In this document: piece by piece, positions 24,991 to 34,293 of the stretch | Layout of the letters: the number at the start of each line of letters is the position of its first letter | How positions within the stretch are numbered: the first letter of the stretch is position 1 | From: Bin80 sp965220935 | Lineage (GTDB): Bacteria > Bacteroidota > Rhodothermia > Rhodothermales > Bin80 | DNA length: 64,000 nucleotides | Assembly: GCA_965220935.1 (NCBI GenBank) | Contig: OZ244857.1 | Span: forward strand, 124,001 to 188,000 | Direction: 5' to 3' | Notes under the pieces: generated by a model | What the model was told of the DNA's origin: nothing | Database searches by the model: none | The model's input: only the letters and a program-made list of their open reading frames with translations | Translations under genes and position numbers: made by a program

Positions 24991-26319
24991 ATGGCTCAGC
25001 ATTTTACAGTCACACGTCGAGATTTTTTACGATCCAGCGCCATTGGCACGGCTGGACTTGCTATGGGAGCTCGCCCACAATTTATTGCCCCAAGTGAGCG
25101 TATCACTGTTGGGATGATTGGAGCGGGGGCTCGCGCACATGGTCTGGTTGAATCTCTGAAAGAATTTCCCGAAGTGGAAATTGTTGCCGCATGCGATGCC
25201 TATACTGGCAGGTTAGAGCGGATCAAAGAGCGCACTGGTGGCAGAGCAGACACTATGGCCGATTACAGGGAGATCATCTCAAGAGACGATATTGATGCCG
25301 TTGTCATCTCCAGCCCAGATCATTGGCATTATCAACACTCGCTTGACTCATTGAATGCTGGTAAACATGCATACATTGAAAAGCCATTGACCTATTCTAT
25401 TGAAGAGGGAGAGGGTATTATTCAGGCTCAGAGAAACAATAATCTCGCTGTACAGGTGGGGAGTCCCGGCCCAAACAGCCTGCTCGTTCAAAAGGCGCGT
25501 CAAATGATTCAGGACGGAAAGTTAGGTCAAGTGACCATGATCAGGGCAACCACAAACCGAAATACGGCATCTGGTGCATGGATCTATCCAATTCCCCCAG
25601 ACGCTTCACCTGAAACCGTCGATTGGGATTTATTTCTAGGCTCCGCACCAAAGCGCCCCTACAGTCCTGAGCGTTTCTTTCGTTGGCGATGTTATAAAGA
25701 CTACTCAGGTGGACTTTCAACAGATTTGTATGTCCACACATGTACCACGATCAACTATGTAATGGGCTCTGGAATTCCCCAGAGTGTTGTTGCTATGGGA
25801 GATCTTTATCGGTGGATTCATTCACGTGATGTTCCAGATACAATTAACGCATCACTGAAATACGCTGATGGGTTTATGGTCAACCTTAGCGGGACATTCA
25901 ATAATCAAGGAGGTAACTCCGGGGGGATGCGAATTTTAGGGACAGAAGGTTCTCTGGTGTTCGGTGGTGGTCTGCGATTTATTCCTGAACGGGTCAACGA
26001 GAGTAATAGCTGGGTGACTGCCAGTTGGCCTCATGCATTGGAGGATGCATACTTTGAAGATCCTGAGATTCGCTACCAAGAGATCCCATCAAGCCGTCCG
26101 CAAACAACAGTTCCCGGTGAAGAAGTATATCATTCTGAGGGAAGATCTTCAATGTCAGTTCACATTCAGGAATGGCTTGATGCCATGCGAAGCGGAAGTT
26201 CAACAAAAGAGGATGCACAGGTAGGACATCATGCAGCTGCATGTGCACACATGATCAACGCTTCAATTGAGATGGAAACAATGGTTCACTGGGATGGCAA
26301 TACTCTGAGTCAAAGATAG
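24991..26319 (+). CDS. Tat-exported Gfo/Idh/MocA-family oxidoreductase
   Basis: NAD(P)-dependent sugar oxidoreductase, 442 residues, with a twin-arginine leader (RRDFLRSSAIGTAGLAMGA). The nucleotide fold opens with GMIGAGARAHGLVE, and the catalytic-loop motif EKPLTYSIEEG at about 130 contains the family's EKP lysine. The substrate domain includes GGLSTDLYVHTCTTINYVMG. Exported members usually keep a tightly bound cofactor and often interconvert sugars and 3-keto-sugars. It directly follows the DUF1080 gene. The convergent neighbour ends 16 bases downstream. Confidence 0.9.
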   Translation: MAQHFTVTRRDFLRSSAIGTAGLAMGARPQFIAPSERITVGMIGAGARAHGLVESLKEFPEVEIVAACDAYTGRLERIKERTGGRADTMADYREIISRDDIDAVVISSPDHWHYQHSLDSLNAGKHAYIEKPLTYSIEEGEGIIQAQRNNNLAVQVGSPGPNSLLVQKARQMIQDGKLGQVTMIRATTNRNTASGAWIYPIPPDASPETVDWDLFLGSAPKRPYSPERFFRWRCYKDYSGGLSTDLYVHTCTTINYVMGSGIPQSVVAMGDLYRWIHSRDVPDTINASLKYADGFMVNLSGTFNNQGGNSGGMRILGTEGSLVFGGGLRFIPERVNESNSWVTASWPHALEDAYFEDPEIRYQEIPSSRPQTTVPGEEVYHSEGRSSMSVHIQEWLDAMRSGSSTKEDAQVGHHAAACAHMINASIEMETMVHWDGNTLSQR

Positions 26320-26335
26320 CATCATTCACATTTGA

Positions 26336-29300
26336 TCACTGAACACGCACGAAATTCCCAAGGTATTCGGATTTCCCGTTCCCAGATGAGACATGAATCT
26401 TATAAATGTAGATCCCACTGGACAGAGATGCACCAGAGATTTCCAGTTTTTTTCTCCATCCTGCTCCAAGATCCACAGGCGATTCTATGAACATGTATCG
26501 TCCAGCGAGATCAAAAACCTCAACTCCAACACTTGCAGGCCATGGCAGATCAAAGTGTATATGAGTACTCTCTGAAAAGGGATTAGGATAATTACCGTGC
26601 AGAATAAATTCTTTCGGAACTCCATCGCTTTCGGACGAAACGGGCGAAACAACCTCAATTGTAAACGTAAGACTGTCTCTCAATAGTTCTGAATCTGTAC
26701 TTGAATATTGATATGGAGTCTGATTCATAATGACCGCTGGGATTCCACTTATCGTTCTTGATGTTTCACCAAAGGTCAATCCAGTGGGGAGTTCTGGTTG
26801 GAGCGTATAAGAGACCGGTGGTTTGCCGCCGATTGCTTCAGGCAAAATGAGAGGCATGATTTGTTCACCTCGAGTAAATGATTGATTCTCAATTGTATCA
26901 TTGAATGTAAATCCAGAGCACATAGGCCCCCTCACCTGATTGATTCGTTTTAACCAACTTTGAAACTCAGAATCCGATGGAGCACACAGCGATTGACCAT
27001 CAAATTCTAATCTTTGTAAGTTACCTAATTCCATGAGGCTTCTCGGCAACTTGCCCACAAATGAATTGTCGGAGAGGATAAGATTTCTCAGGTTTGATAA
27101 TTGTCCAAATTCTTGTGGAATCACGCCATGTAATTCATTCCCAGAAAGGTCTAAATTCACTAAGTTAGAGAGCATCCCTAGCTGCTTTGGGAGAAGACCA
27201 GAAAGCGAATTATTCTGAAGATACAAAAACCATAAATTTGACATACTTCCCAGCTCCTGCGGGACAGCCCCCGATAATAAATTGTTCTCCAAAGACAGCA
27301 ACATCATATGTTTGAGTTGTCCAAGTTCTTTGGGAATGCCACCATCTAAATGATTACCCCTGAGCCCCAGTACATCCAATTGGGAGAGGGAGACAATCTC
27401 TTTTGGGAGCGGTCCTCGAAGATTGTTGTTTTCCAGATTTAAGTGGGTCAATGATAATTGATCGTATCTCACTCCACTCCAGCGTGCCATAGTCTCAATC
27501 GCCGGGGCGGCAGTCAAATCCCAGTTTTTGTTATTGTGCCAGTTGTCCCCCTGAGTAGAGTTATACAGAGCAGCAAGCGCATTGAATGTCTCAATTACCC
27601 GAAGATTGATTCCAAAAGTGAAGACATCAATGTCATCAACGAATGCCTCCTCACGAATGCGCGGATAAAATTGTATGATTTGACTCAAGCCTGCATTCTC
27701 AGAAACTTTGAAACGAAACTCTAAATCCTTAGCATCATTGCTCCCCAAGGTACCGATTGATACAATAGGAGATCTCATGGTAATGAATTGATATGATTTT
27801 GCAGGCACTAGTTCAAGTGTCAGTTGGTGTGCATCTACCAGATAATTGACGATTTGTATGTTGATTGTCACCTCATCATTTGAATCAATTTGAAAGTTCC
27901 CATCGCTATCATGCCAAGACCATTTTTTAATCCGTATCCCAGGGAATCTTGAGGGCTGCAAACTCGTTAATGCGTTGATAAATCCTCGTCCTAATTGCCC
28001 ATTGAGTCTAGGATTGTGCATATCCATATTTTCAGCTGATTGGCGTAATTGCTCTCTGAGTGCATCAGGACTAATATCAGCAAAGCGGGTTTTGACCAGA
28101 GCGGCGATACCAGCAACCAACGGCGCTGAGTAAGATGTTCCGGTATATGTACGGTATTGATTATCAAAATATGTGGAAAGAATATCAACACCAGGGGCAA
28201 ATACGTCTGTGGTTTTTCCGTAAGAAGAAAAATCGGCAATCCTCCGTGAATCTCGCACTGTGGCACCAACGGACAATACTCTATGATGCCGAGCAGGATA
28301 CTGAGGAAAATCATTTGAATTGTTTCCTCGATTGCCAGCTGATGCAACGACGAGCGAACCCAAATCAGTAGCCAGATTAAGTGTTTCTGAAATAAATCTT
28401 GATGGCTGAGCCGTCGCAATATAGGCCTCTCCCCAGCTGGTATTAATAATGTCAGCTCCATTCATGGCTGCATACATCACCCCCTCATAGTGATAGTCGT
28501 TATTGGGGGGTGTACAATTCGCCTTAATATGCATTAATTGTGCGTTCCATGCGGCACCAGCTATCCCAATTGAGTTGTCACTGACTGCACTAGCAACACC
28601 TGCGACAGCAGTCCCGTGGACAACACCCTTTATCTGGCGATTGATCGCATCAGGATTATGATTCAAGGCATCTTGGTCACAAAAATTAGCTCCGTATACG
28701 TCATCAACAAATCCGTTTTGATCATCATCTATTTTATTTCCTGGAATCTCATCTACGTTGATCCATTGGTTGTCAAGGAGATCCTCGTGATTCCATTCTG
28801 CTCCACTATCAATAATTGCAATAATGACGGGAGATTCTATATCAGATCCTTTTACGACATCCCAAGCTTCTGGCAATTGAAGATGTCGAAGATAAGATTG
28901 TTGATCATAGAACGCATCATTGGGGTCGCTATCTACGATGAATTCATCAGTTTCATTGATTCGTTCAGGTTCTGCATAGGCGACACCATATTCTTGCCTC
29001 AAGTCTCGTGCAACTTGTTGAGTAGATACGTCTGCCTCATACTGCACATAATAGGTTTGACGCAACGCGGATAGATTTTTTTCAATCGTTTCATTTGATT
29101 CAATGAAATCCAAAAATGGATAGATCCGAGTGATGGATTGAACATTATATTTAAATGCCTTCTGATCAAACCCAGTCAATCCGGTCTTGGCCACATTCTC
29201 ACTGACAAAAATCTCAGGTTCAAATTGAACGATCACTCGACGAGGATTTTCCAGATCTGACGTTTGAGCTAATACTTGATAGGTGTTCACACCAACGAAT

Positions 29301-29347
29301 ATTGACCAAAGAATAGTGATAAATTTAGGCTGAACCTTTAATCGCAT
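26336..29347 (-). CDS. Secreted subtilisin-like serine protease with LRR and T9SS tail
   Basis: An S8-family protease with a modular C-terminus. Starting at the ATG at 29347 gives a Sec signal (MRLKVQPKFITILWSIF...VLA/Q); an upstream ATG at 29497 would add 50 residues of unlikely leader. Numbered from 29347, the catalytic triad is Asp180 (IIDSGAEWNHED), His244 (VVHGTAVAG) and Ser405 (GTSYSAP), with oxyanion Asn in SAGNRG. An inhibitor-like propeptide occupies about 30-145. Plant-type leucine-rich repeats (GxIPxELGxLxxL pattern, six to seven copies) fall at about 27000-27470 in DNA coordinates. Then comes one putative-Ig domain and a T9SS sorting domain (YPNPFSESTHIHFDLP ... SGIYIYKI). Its last two domains match the tail of the giant FnIII protein. 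Confidence 0.92.
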   Translation of the reverse strand: MRLKVQPKFITILWSIFVGVNTYQVLAQTSDLENPRRVIVQFEPEIFVSENVAKTGLTGFDQKAFKYNVQSITRIYPFLDFIESNETIEKNLSALRQTYYVQYEADVSTQQVARDLRQEYGVAYAEPERINETDEFIVDSDPNDAFYDQQSYLRHLQLPEAWDVVKGSDIESPVIIAIIDSGAEWNHEDLLDNQWINVDEIPGNKIDDDQNGFVDDVYGANFCDQDALNHNPDAINRQIKGVVHGTAVAGVASAVSDNSIGIAGAAWNAQLMHIKANCTPPNNDYHYEGVMYAAMNGADIINTSWGEAYIATAQPSRFISETLNLATDLGSLVVASAGNRGNNSNDFPQYPARHHRVLSVGATVRDSRRIADFSSYGKTTDVFAPGVDILSTYFDNQYRTYTGTSYSAPLVAGIAALVKTRFADISPDALREQLRQSAENMDMHNPRLNGQLGRGFINALTSLQPSRFPGIRIKKWSWHDSDGNFQIDSNDEVTINIQIVNYLVDAHQLTLELVPAKSYQFITMRSPIVSIGTLGSNDAKDLEFRFKVSENAGLSQIIQFYPRIREEAFVDDIDVFTFGINLRVIETFNALAALYNSTQGDNWHNNKNWDLTAAPAIETMARWSGVRYDQLSLTHLNLENNNLRGPLPKEIVSLSQLDVLGLRGNHLDGGIPKELGQLKHMMLLSLENNLLSGAVPQELGSMSNLWFLYLQNNSLSGLLPKQLGMLSNLVNLDLSGNELHGVIPQEFGQLSNLRNLILSDNSFVGKLPRSLMELGNLQRLEFDGQSLCAPSDSEFQSWLKRINQVRGPMCSGFTFNDTIENQSFTRGEQIMPLILPEAIGGKPPVSYTLQPELPTGLTFGETSRTISGIPAVIMNQTPYQYSSTDSELLRDSLTFTIEVVSPVSSESDGVPKEFILHGNYPNPFSESTHIHFDLPWPASVGVEVFDLAGRYMFIESPVDLGAGWRKKLEISGASLSSGIYIYKIHVSSGNGKSEYLGNFVRVQ

Positions 29348-29831
29348 GGACACTTGGTAGATTTCAGTGATGTGGTAGGCACAATCAATACATGATGATT
29401 GGCGACCTTGTAATGACCATTTAATCAATGGCGACTCGGTGAGTATCCTATTGAAATGAGAATGTTTCATCTCAAGTAGTAGATATATTCTCGTCAACTC
29501 TTTTGATCATGTGAGACACCAAAAATTCTGAGAGTGAATCCTAAATCAGACTAATTATGGTATCCCATGCGCGGAAAACTCCTTTCAGAACTCTCTATCG
29601 TGTTTTAACGGAAGGTTTTTCATCCAGCGTATATATCAGTGCAATTTCCCCACAATGAAGTAGAATGCTCCATGCTTCGCAGGCCGATGTCAATCAGTTT
29701 TTCAGCAATTAACTTAAGCCTCTACAAGTAGAAACGAATTGATCTGCAGCTTAGTACTGTATTTACGATGACTCAAATAGACGGAAAACTTGTAAATCTA
29801 CCAGGGCAAACATACTTTAATATTGAAAGTA
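29348..29831. other. Non-coding stretch between protease gene and IS end
   Basis: About 480 bases holding the presumed protease promoter and then the left end of the insertion sequence. No coding frame, RNA or clear promoter motif was recognised. Confidence 0.4.
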
Positions 29832-31175
29832 GGGCCTCCCATTTTAAGAGTGGGTTGGCCGATTTTTGGTGCCTTCTGGATACAAATCAAGTCCACCAAG
29901 GTAGAAGTAAATTGCATTCTTTAATCGTTCAGGATTTCTGAATCCACGCGCACGGATTTTGATCATTTTGATGCGACTATTGATGCTTTCAGCCGGCCCA
30001 TTACTCACATCTAAAACCACCGCATTGAGAATGCCCCAAAGATGACTTCTAATGGTTTTAGCCACTTTTTTCATCGGCTCCAGACGACTGCGTGAGAGCC
30101 ACCCTAACCAACGGTTCCACGCTTTGAGCGCCCAAGTGCGATGTTTATACTTCCACAGCGTCTGGAACACTTCTTTCATCGCCCAAGCGCGTGCTGTTTT
30201 CAGCGCACTGTTTTTCAAGAGACTAAACCGCTTTTTTTGCTTGGCCGACATGCTGGCCCGATTCTTGAGCCAATCATACTTTGTTCCTACCAGATCCAGA
30301 ATTCCCAGTTTCTTTAACGCACGATTCTCCTCTCTGCGAACCTCATCCACCCCAGTTCCAACATATTTAGAGATATGAAAATGGTCAAATGCAATCTTGC
30401 ATCGGGTATACGCATCCTTGTTGCAGTGATGTAGGCAGGCCACATATCCATAATCACACATTCAATCCCTGCAATTTGCTCAGGTGAACAACTGTCGTAG
30501 TCAAACTCTCTATTGTTGGTGACACATGTAACACCGTACCGATCCGATACAATCGTCACATAGTTGTGCCCCTTCTTGGATGCTGTCTCATCTACGCAAA
30601 TATGAGGCACGATCTTCTCTGGCTTGCGCTCTAATCCACGCTCCATAATATGAGCGATCATCGTCCAACTCACCCCTAAGCGTTTCGCGATTACTGAAAT
30701 GCTGGTTGCAATCCATCACACAGGCCTCAAACCTGGACGTGAATTGCACACGAGCATTGGCCCAAGGAACCGCAATCGTAGTCACGCCATGCTGTGGACA
30801 CTGCACACGGGGCACCTTCGCGACGACCTCCGTACGATAATCACAGATATTAGTATGGCGCCATCGTCGCTCTCGGTGATCATACCCCGGACACGCCTTC
30901 CCACACTCCGGACACCTTAACTCCGCGCATCCCCCGAAAGCGTTACACGGATCCTCGCCGCATAACGACTCGTCTCCTGCTCAATCTCGGTCACGGTGAC
31001 GCAATACCAATCAAATGATTCACATCCGTTATTTTTAAAGCCATCTTTTTTTTTGATAAGTTGAAGGATAGATAAACAAATCTAAACTACTATAAAAATC
31101 CTTACCGAACCTTATTCTTGTTACCCTCGTTTACCCATTTCTGAAAATATCACCCACTTAAATAATGGGAGGCCC
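29832..31175. mobile_element. Decayed ISL3-family insertion sequence with recognisable ends
   Basis: About 1,344 bases. The left end GGGCCTCCCATTTTAAGAG and the right end (reverse complement GGGCCTCCCATTATTTAAG) form imperfect inverted repeats of about 25 bases. Flanking octamers TGAAAGTA and AGAAATCA agree at five of eight positions, compatible with a worn 8-base target duplication. The only content is a frameshifted transposase on the minus strand. Confidence 0.8.
29844..31054 (-). pseudogene. ISL3-family transposase, multiply frameshifted
   Basis: Pieces of one DDE transposase lie in different frames. The N-terminal zinc-finger region is CPECGKACPGYDHRERRWRH-like (about 30870-30930) and continues as VPRVQCPQHGVTTIAVPWA and FTSRFEACVMD. 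The middle part (VDETASKKGHNYVTIVSD, then DMWPAY) carries the first catalytic acidic residues. The C-terminal part (29844-30461) has NGPAESINSRIKMIKIRARGFRN and YFYLGGL, the usual ISL3 ending. At least four frame changes (near 31010, 30920, 30700 and 30440) disrupt it, so it should be inactive. Confidence 0.88.
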
Positions 31176-31398
31176 AGAAATCAACGATTTGTGAATGCCA
31201 TTGGGTGATTCAAGCTCCCCAATCGATCATCTAGTAGCCAATGATGCAAACCAAATCTAGATTCCGTCCAACATATGCCCCCAGTGGAGTTCAAAACATT
31301 GAAAAATCGTATTACTCGGTTGACACTACCTAACTGATTTAGGAGTAGGGTAATGAACACACCCACACCTCATTGGTTGATACCATCTCATGTGACCT
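31176..31398. other. Short spacer between IS and AAA ATPase gene
   Basis: About 220 bases with no coding frame on the plus strand. The ATPase promoter is presumably here, but no clear motif is seen. Confidence 0.3.
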
Positions 31399-32604
31399 AT
31401 GCCCATGACGCATACTCAAGTGGACGACCGCGGCCCTTCCAAGTATTTTCATGGAAGATGCGAGATTCGCAACTTATTTTCGGACAGACTTGACCACTAC
31501 AAGAGTGTGAACGGTGGTACCACATTCCTAATCAAGGGGCCGCCTGGTGCGGGCAAAAGTGCGCTCCTAGATGTGATAGCACAAGATGCTGTCCATAAAG
31601 GATGGAATGTTAGGATGAAGGTGACACCCGAAGATTTTCATAACCCCGCACGCATGGCGCAAACTCTAAGTGTCCAACACTCGCCAACCGAATCCACCAA
31701 GACGACAGTCAATCTCGAATTCTTTAAGCACGAGTGGAAAAGCGAGAAAACCCGTGAATACTCGGTGGCACAAATCATCGCCGAGGCCGCCTCTTTCGCC
31801 CCGTTACTGCTCGTACTTGACGAGGCGCAGCACTTAATAAATCTTGCATCCCCGCATACGGTGAAAGACGCAGCCACTTCAACCCTCAATGCCATTCACA
31901 ATGGGCATATAGGATATCCTGTCATGCTCCTCGCGGCTGGACTTGGCACATCAGAGCACGCTCTTAATACTTTAGGCGTATCTCGCTTCGCGGGTCCCGC
32001 GAGAATCAGGCTCGGACCCATAGATCACGAATCCACCTGTGCGGTTATTCACGACTATATCACAGGCGAAGGTGGGACAAACCTCCCGAAAGAGTGGATT
32101 GAACCCATTGCGGAGCGGACTCATGGATGGCCCCAGCACATCGTGTGCTACGCACGCGCAGCAGCGCTCCACCTCGCTTCCTTGCCTCATCCACCCACAG
32201 AAAGTGATCTCAATGTGGTGATGCGTAGGGGAAGGCGTGATCAGGAAGAGTACTATCATGGACGGGCGCATGATATCTCGTGGGGACAGCGTGAGATATT
32301 AGCCTATATTTTCGCAAAAATTCCCGAAGGTGGGAGTGTGAGAAGACGCACGATTGTATCTGCGCTCAGTGAAGAATACCCACATGAAGTGGCGGAGGCT
32401 ACATTCAAGCGGGCACTCCATCAGGGTATACTTGACCAGAAAAAGAACGGAGCCTACGGTGTCCCTATCCCTTCTATGCGCCAATGGCTCGTAGATGAGT
32501 ACGGACCCGACAAGACTGTAAAATCGGATACCCCTATATTACTCAATCAAGACCGCCCACCCCATAAAGGAGAAGGGAATGGTCATTTCAAACAAGAGAT
32601 GTAG
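31399..32604 (+). CDS. Stand-alone AAA/Orc-Cdc6-like ATPase
   Basis: A 401-residue P-loop ATPase. Walker A is IKGPPGAGKSALL (about 45-57) and Walker B is LLLVLDEAQHL (about 135-145). A sensor-like region (PVMLLAAGLGTSEHALNTLG), a lid (ERTHGWPQHIVCYARA) and a winged-helix-like C-terminus (about 300-380) follow. This is the layout of Orc/Cdc6-like or TniB/ExeA-like ATPases. No effector domain and no partner gene are visible; a dead IS lies just upstream and a gene-poor stretch downstream. Its role (mobile-element ATPase, defence STAND protein or regulator) cannot be decided. Composition is somewhat more GC-rich than the flanks, hinting at transfer. Confidence 0.75.
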   Translation: MPMTHTQVDDRGPSKYFHGRCEIRNLFSDRLDHYKSVNGGTTFLIKGPPGAGKSALLDVIAQDAVHKGWNVRMKVTPEDFHNPARMAQTLSVQHSPTESTKTTVNLEFFKHEWKSEKTREYSVAQIIAEAASFAPLLLVLDEAQHLINLASPHTVKDAATSTLNAIHNGHIGYPVMLLAAGLGTSEHALNTLGVSRFAGPARIRLGPIDHESTCAVIHDYITGEGGTNLPKEWIEPIAERTHGWPQHIVCYARAAALHLASLPHPPTESDLNVVMRRGRRDQEEYYHGRAHDISWGQREILAYIFAKIPEGGSVRRRTIVSALSEEYPHEVAEATFKRALHQGILDQKKNGAYGVPIPSMRQWLVDEYGPDKTVKSDTPILLNQDRPPHKGEGNGHFKQEM

Positions 32605-33363
32605 GTGTGCACTGAATGTGCTTAGTTGATTAGGAACAGACTTCATTTATGAGGTGATTCATCATATGCATTGTTTGTAGATCACCTCGGTGCTCCTCGT
32701 CACCTATGATGCCCTTAAAGGCAGCTTCTCTGTGAGTATTATCTATGGATGCAACTCTGGGAACTTTACTATTACGCAGATGGAAACAATTGACGCTGCC
32801 CTTCATTTCTTTGGAGACTAGTCCTCGCAATGGCTTAGCAGAGTTATCTTACGCCTACCGAAAGTCTATAAAAAAAGCAAGCAAAGGATTGTTCGCATGA
32901 GTGCGGGGAAATAGAGTGATTACGTTAGAATCCGTGGCTGAGTATCACCAGTATATTGCGGCGGAGTCGGAGAGTAAGCTTGGATGAATAAACGCCATGT
33001 TGCAGATAGAAGTCCAAATATTGAAAAGTGCCCATCAACGCTTAACCGATATGGATATCAGATCATAGGAGATAGAGTTTAATGATTAAGGGTTTCTTGT
33101 GTTGCTGGAGATCTTTACTCTATCAAAGACCAACTCACAGATGACACCACCCTAATATTCAACGGTGAACTCAACGATGCGTAGAATCTTCTGTGTTCTG
33201 AATAACCCCATAAGCAGGTTACTCAGACTTAACAATCTCAGTCATCCAACACTTAAATCAATCGTTAAGTTGTTTTACAAAACCCGACAAAGTCAAGTCC
33301 AATAATCAGGAATCCCAACGAAGAATTCAGTGGACACATTCAGTAAATGGGGATGAACTGGAG
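32605..33363. other. Gene-poor stretch with gene-fragment-like sequence
   Basis: About 760 bases without an intact gene. On the plus strand from 32916 a frame reads ITLESVAEYHQYIAAESES, stops, and continues in frame as LQIEVQILKSAHQRLTDMD, which looks like a small gene broken by a stop. An inverted pair GAGGTGAT / ATCACCTC lies near 32655-32690. I cannot name the parent gene. The region looks like decayed mobile or accessory DNA. Confidence 0.35.
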
Positions 33364-34275
33364 TTAGTCCATTTCAGCCATAAGTTTTTCGTGCACGGTC
33401 TCTAAGGTTGCCTTGACTTCATTGATTTCCTCAATTTCTCGACCAGCGGGACTATGTTCAATTCCAATATATCCACTAAAGCCAGCTTCAATCACAATAC
33501 GTATCATGCGCTCATAGTCAAGGGGACTTACATTGCCCTCATCATCAAATACAGTTGTCTTCAGACTGACTCCTGTTGCATAGGGCATGAGTTCCTCAAC
33601 GCCACGGTATGAATCGTAGGTCGTGTCTTCATCAATACGGAAGTTGCCAAAATCAGGCAGGGTGCCAGCACGTGGATGATCGGCCATCTTGATTGTGTCG
33701 GCGAGCCATTTACCATTACTTGAATAGCCACCATGATTCTCAATGATCACATGGAGCCCATACTCATCTCCAATTTCACACAGTTGGTGAAGTCCATCAG
33801 CAACAAGTTTCATCTGCTCATCATAGCTTCCTTCACTGTAACCATTGACGCGAATAGAATGGCACCCTAAATGCTTAGCAGCACTCAACCATTTCACATG
33901 CCGTTCAACAGATTCACGGCGCAACCCAGCATCGGGGTCGCCTAGGTTTCCCTCGCGGTCACACATAATGAGAATATTGGTTGCCCCAACATCTTCAGCA
34001 CGTTTCTTCATTTCGTTGAGGTAGTCGGTATCTTCGGCTTTATCCATAAAAAATTGGTTTACGTATTCAAGGCCAAGAATTCCATTTTCGGCAGATACAG
34101 AAGCAAAATCCAAATTGTCCATCGTACCATCAAACAGTAAGCGATGTAGAGACCATTGAGCGAGTGAAATCTTGAATAACTCTTTCGGTGGAGAGCCCCA
34201 GATATGCGTCGTCAGGGGAAGTGAAGCGGCCGCTAAGGCGCTCGTTTTTAAGAAATTTCGTCGGGATGTATACAT
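33364..34275 (-). CDS. Tat-exported sugar phosphate isomerase/epimerase-like TIM barrel
   Basis: A 303-residue xylose-isomerase-like TIM-barrel protein with a Tat leader (SRRNFLKTSALAAASLPLTT). Family features are LGLEYVNQFF, VHIIENHGGYSSNG with metal-binding Glu/His residues, GTLPDFGNF, and GYIGIEHSP near the end. Members isomerise or epimerise sugars, and some act as lyases on 3-keto-glycosides. It lies 18 bases downstream of the ThuA/PQQ fusion gene and ends a four-gene minus-strand cluster. Export suggests periplasmic action together with the ThuA protein. Confidence 0.88.
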   Translation of the reverse strand: MYTSRRNFLKTSALAAASLPLTTHIWGSPPKELFKISLAQWSLHRLLFDGTMDNLDFASVSAENGILGLEYVNQFFMDKAEDTDYLNEMKKRAEDVGATNILIMCDREGNLGDPDAGLRRESVERHVKWLSAAKHLGCHSIRVNGYSEGSYDEQMKLVADGLHQLCEIGDEYGLHVIIENHGGYSSNGKWLADTIKMADHPRAGTLPDFGNFRIDEDTTYDSYRGVEELMPYATGVSLKTTVFDDEGNVSPLDYERMIRIVIEAGFSGYIGIEHSPAGREIEEINEVKATLETVHEKLMAEMD

Positions 34276-34293
34276 GAATTTGAATGATTATAG

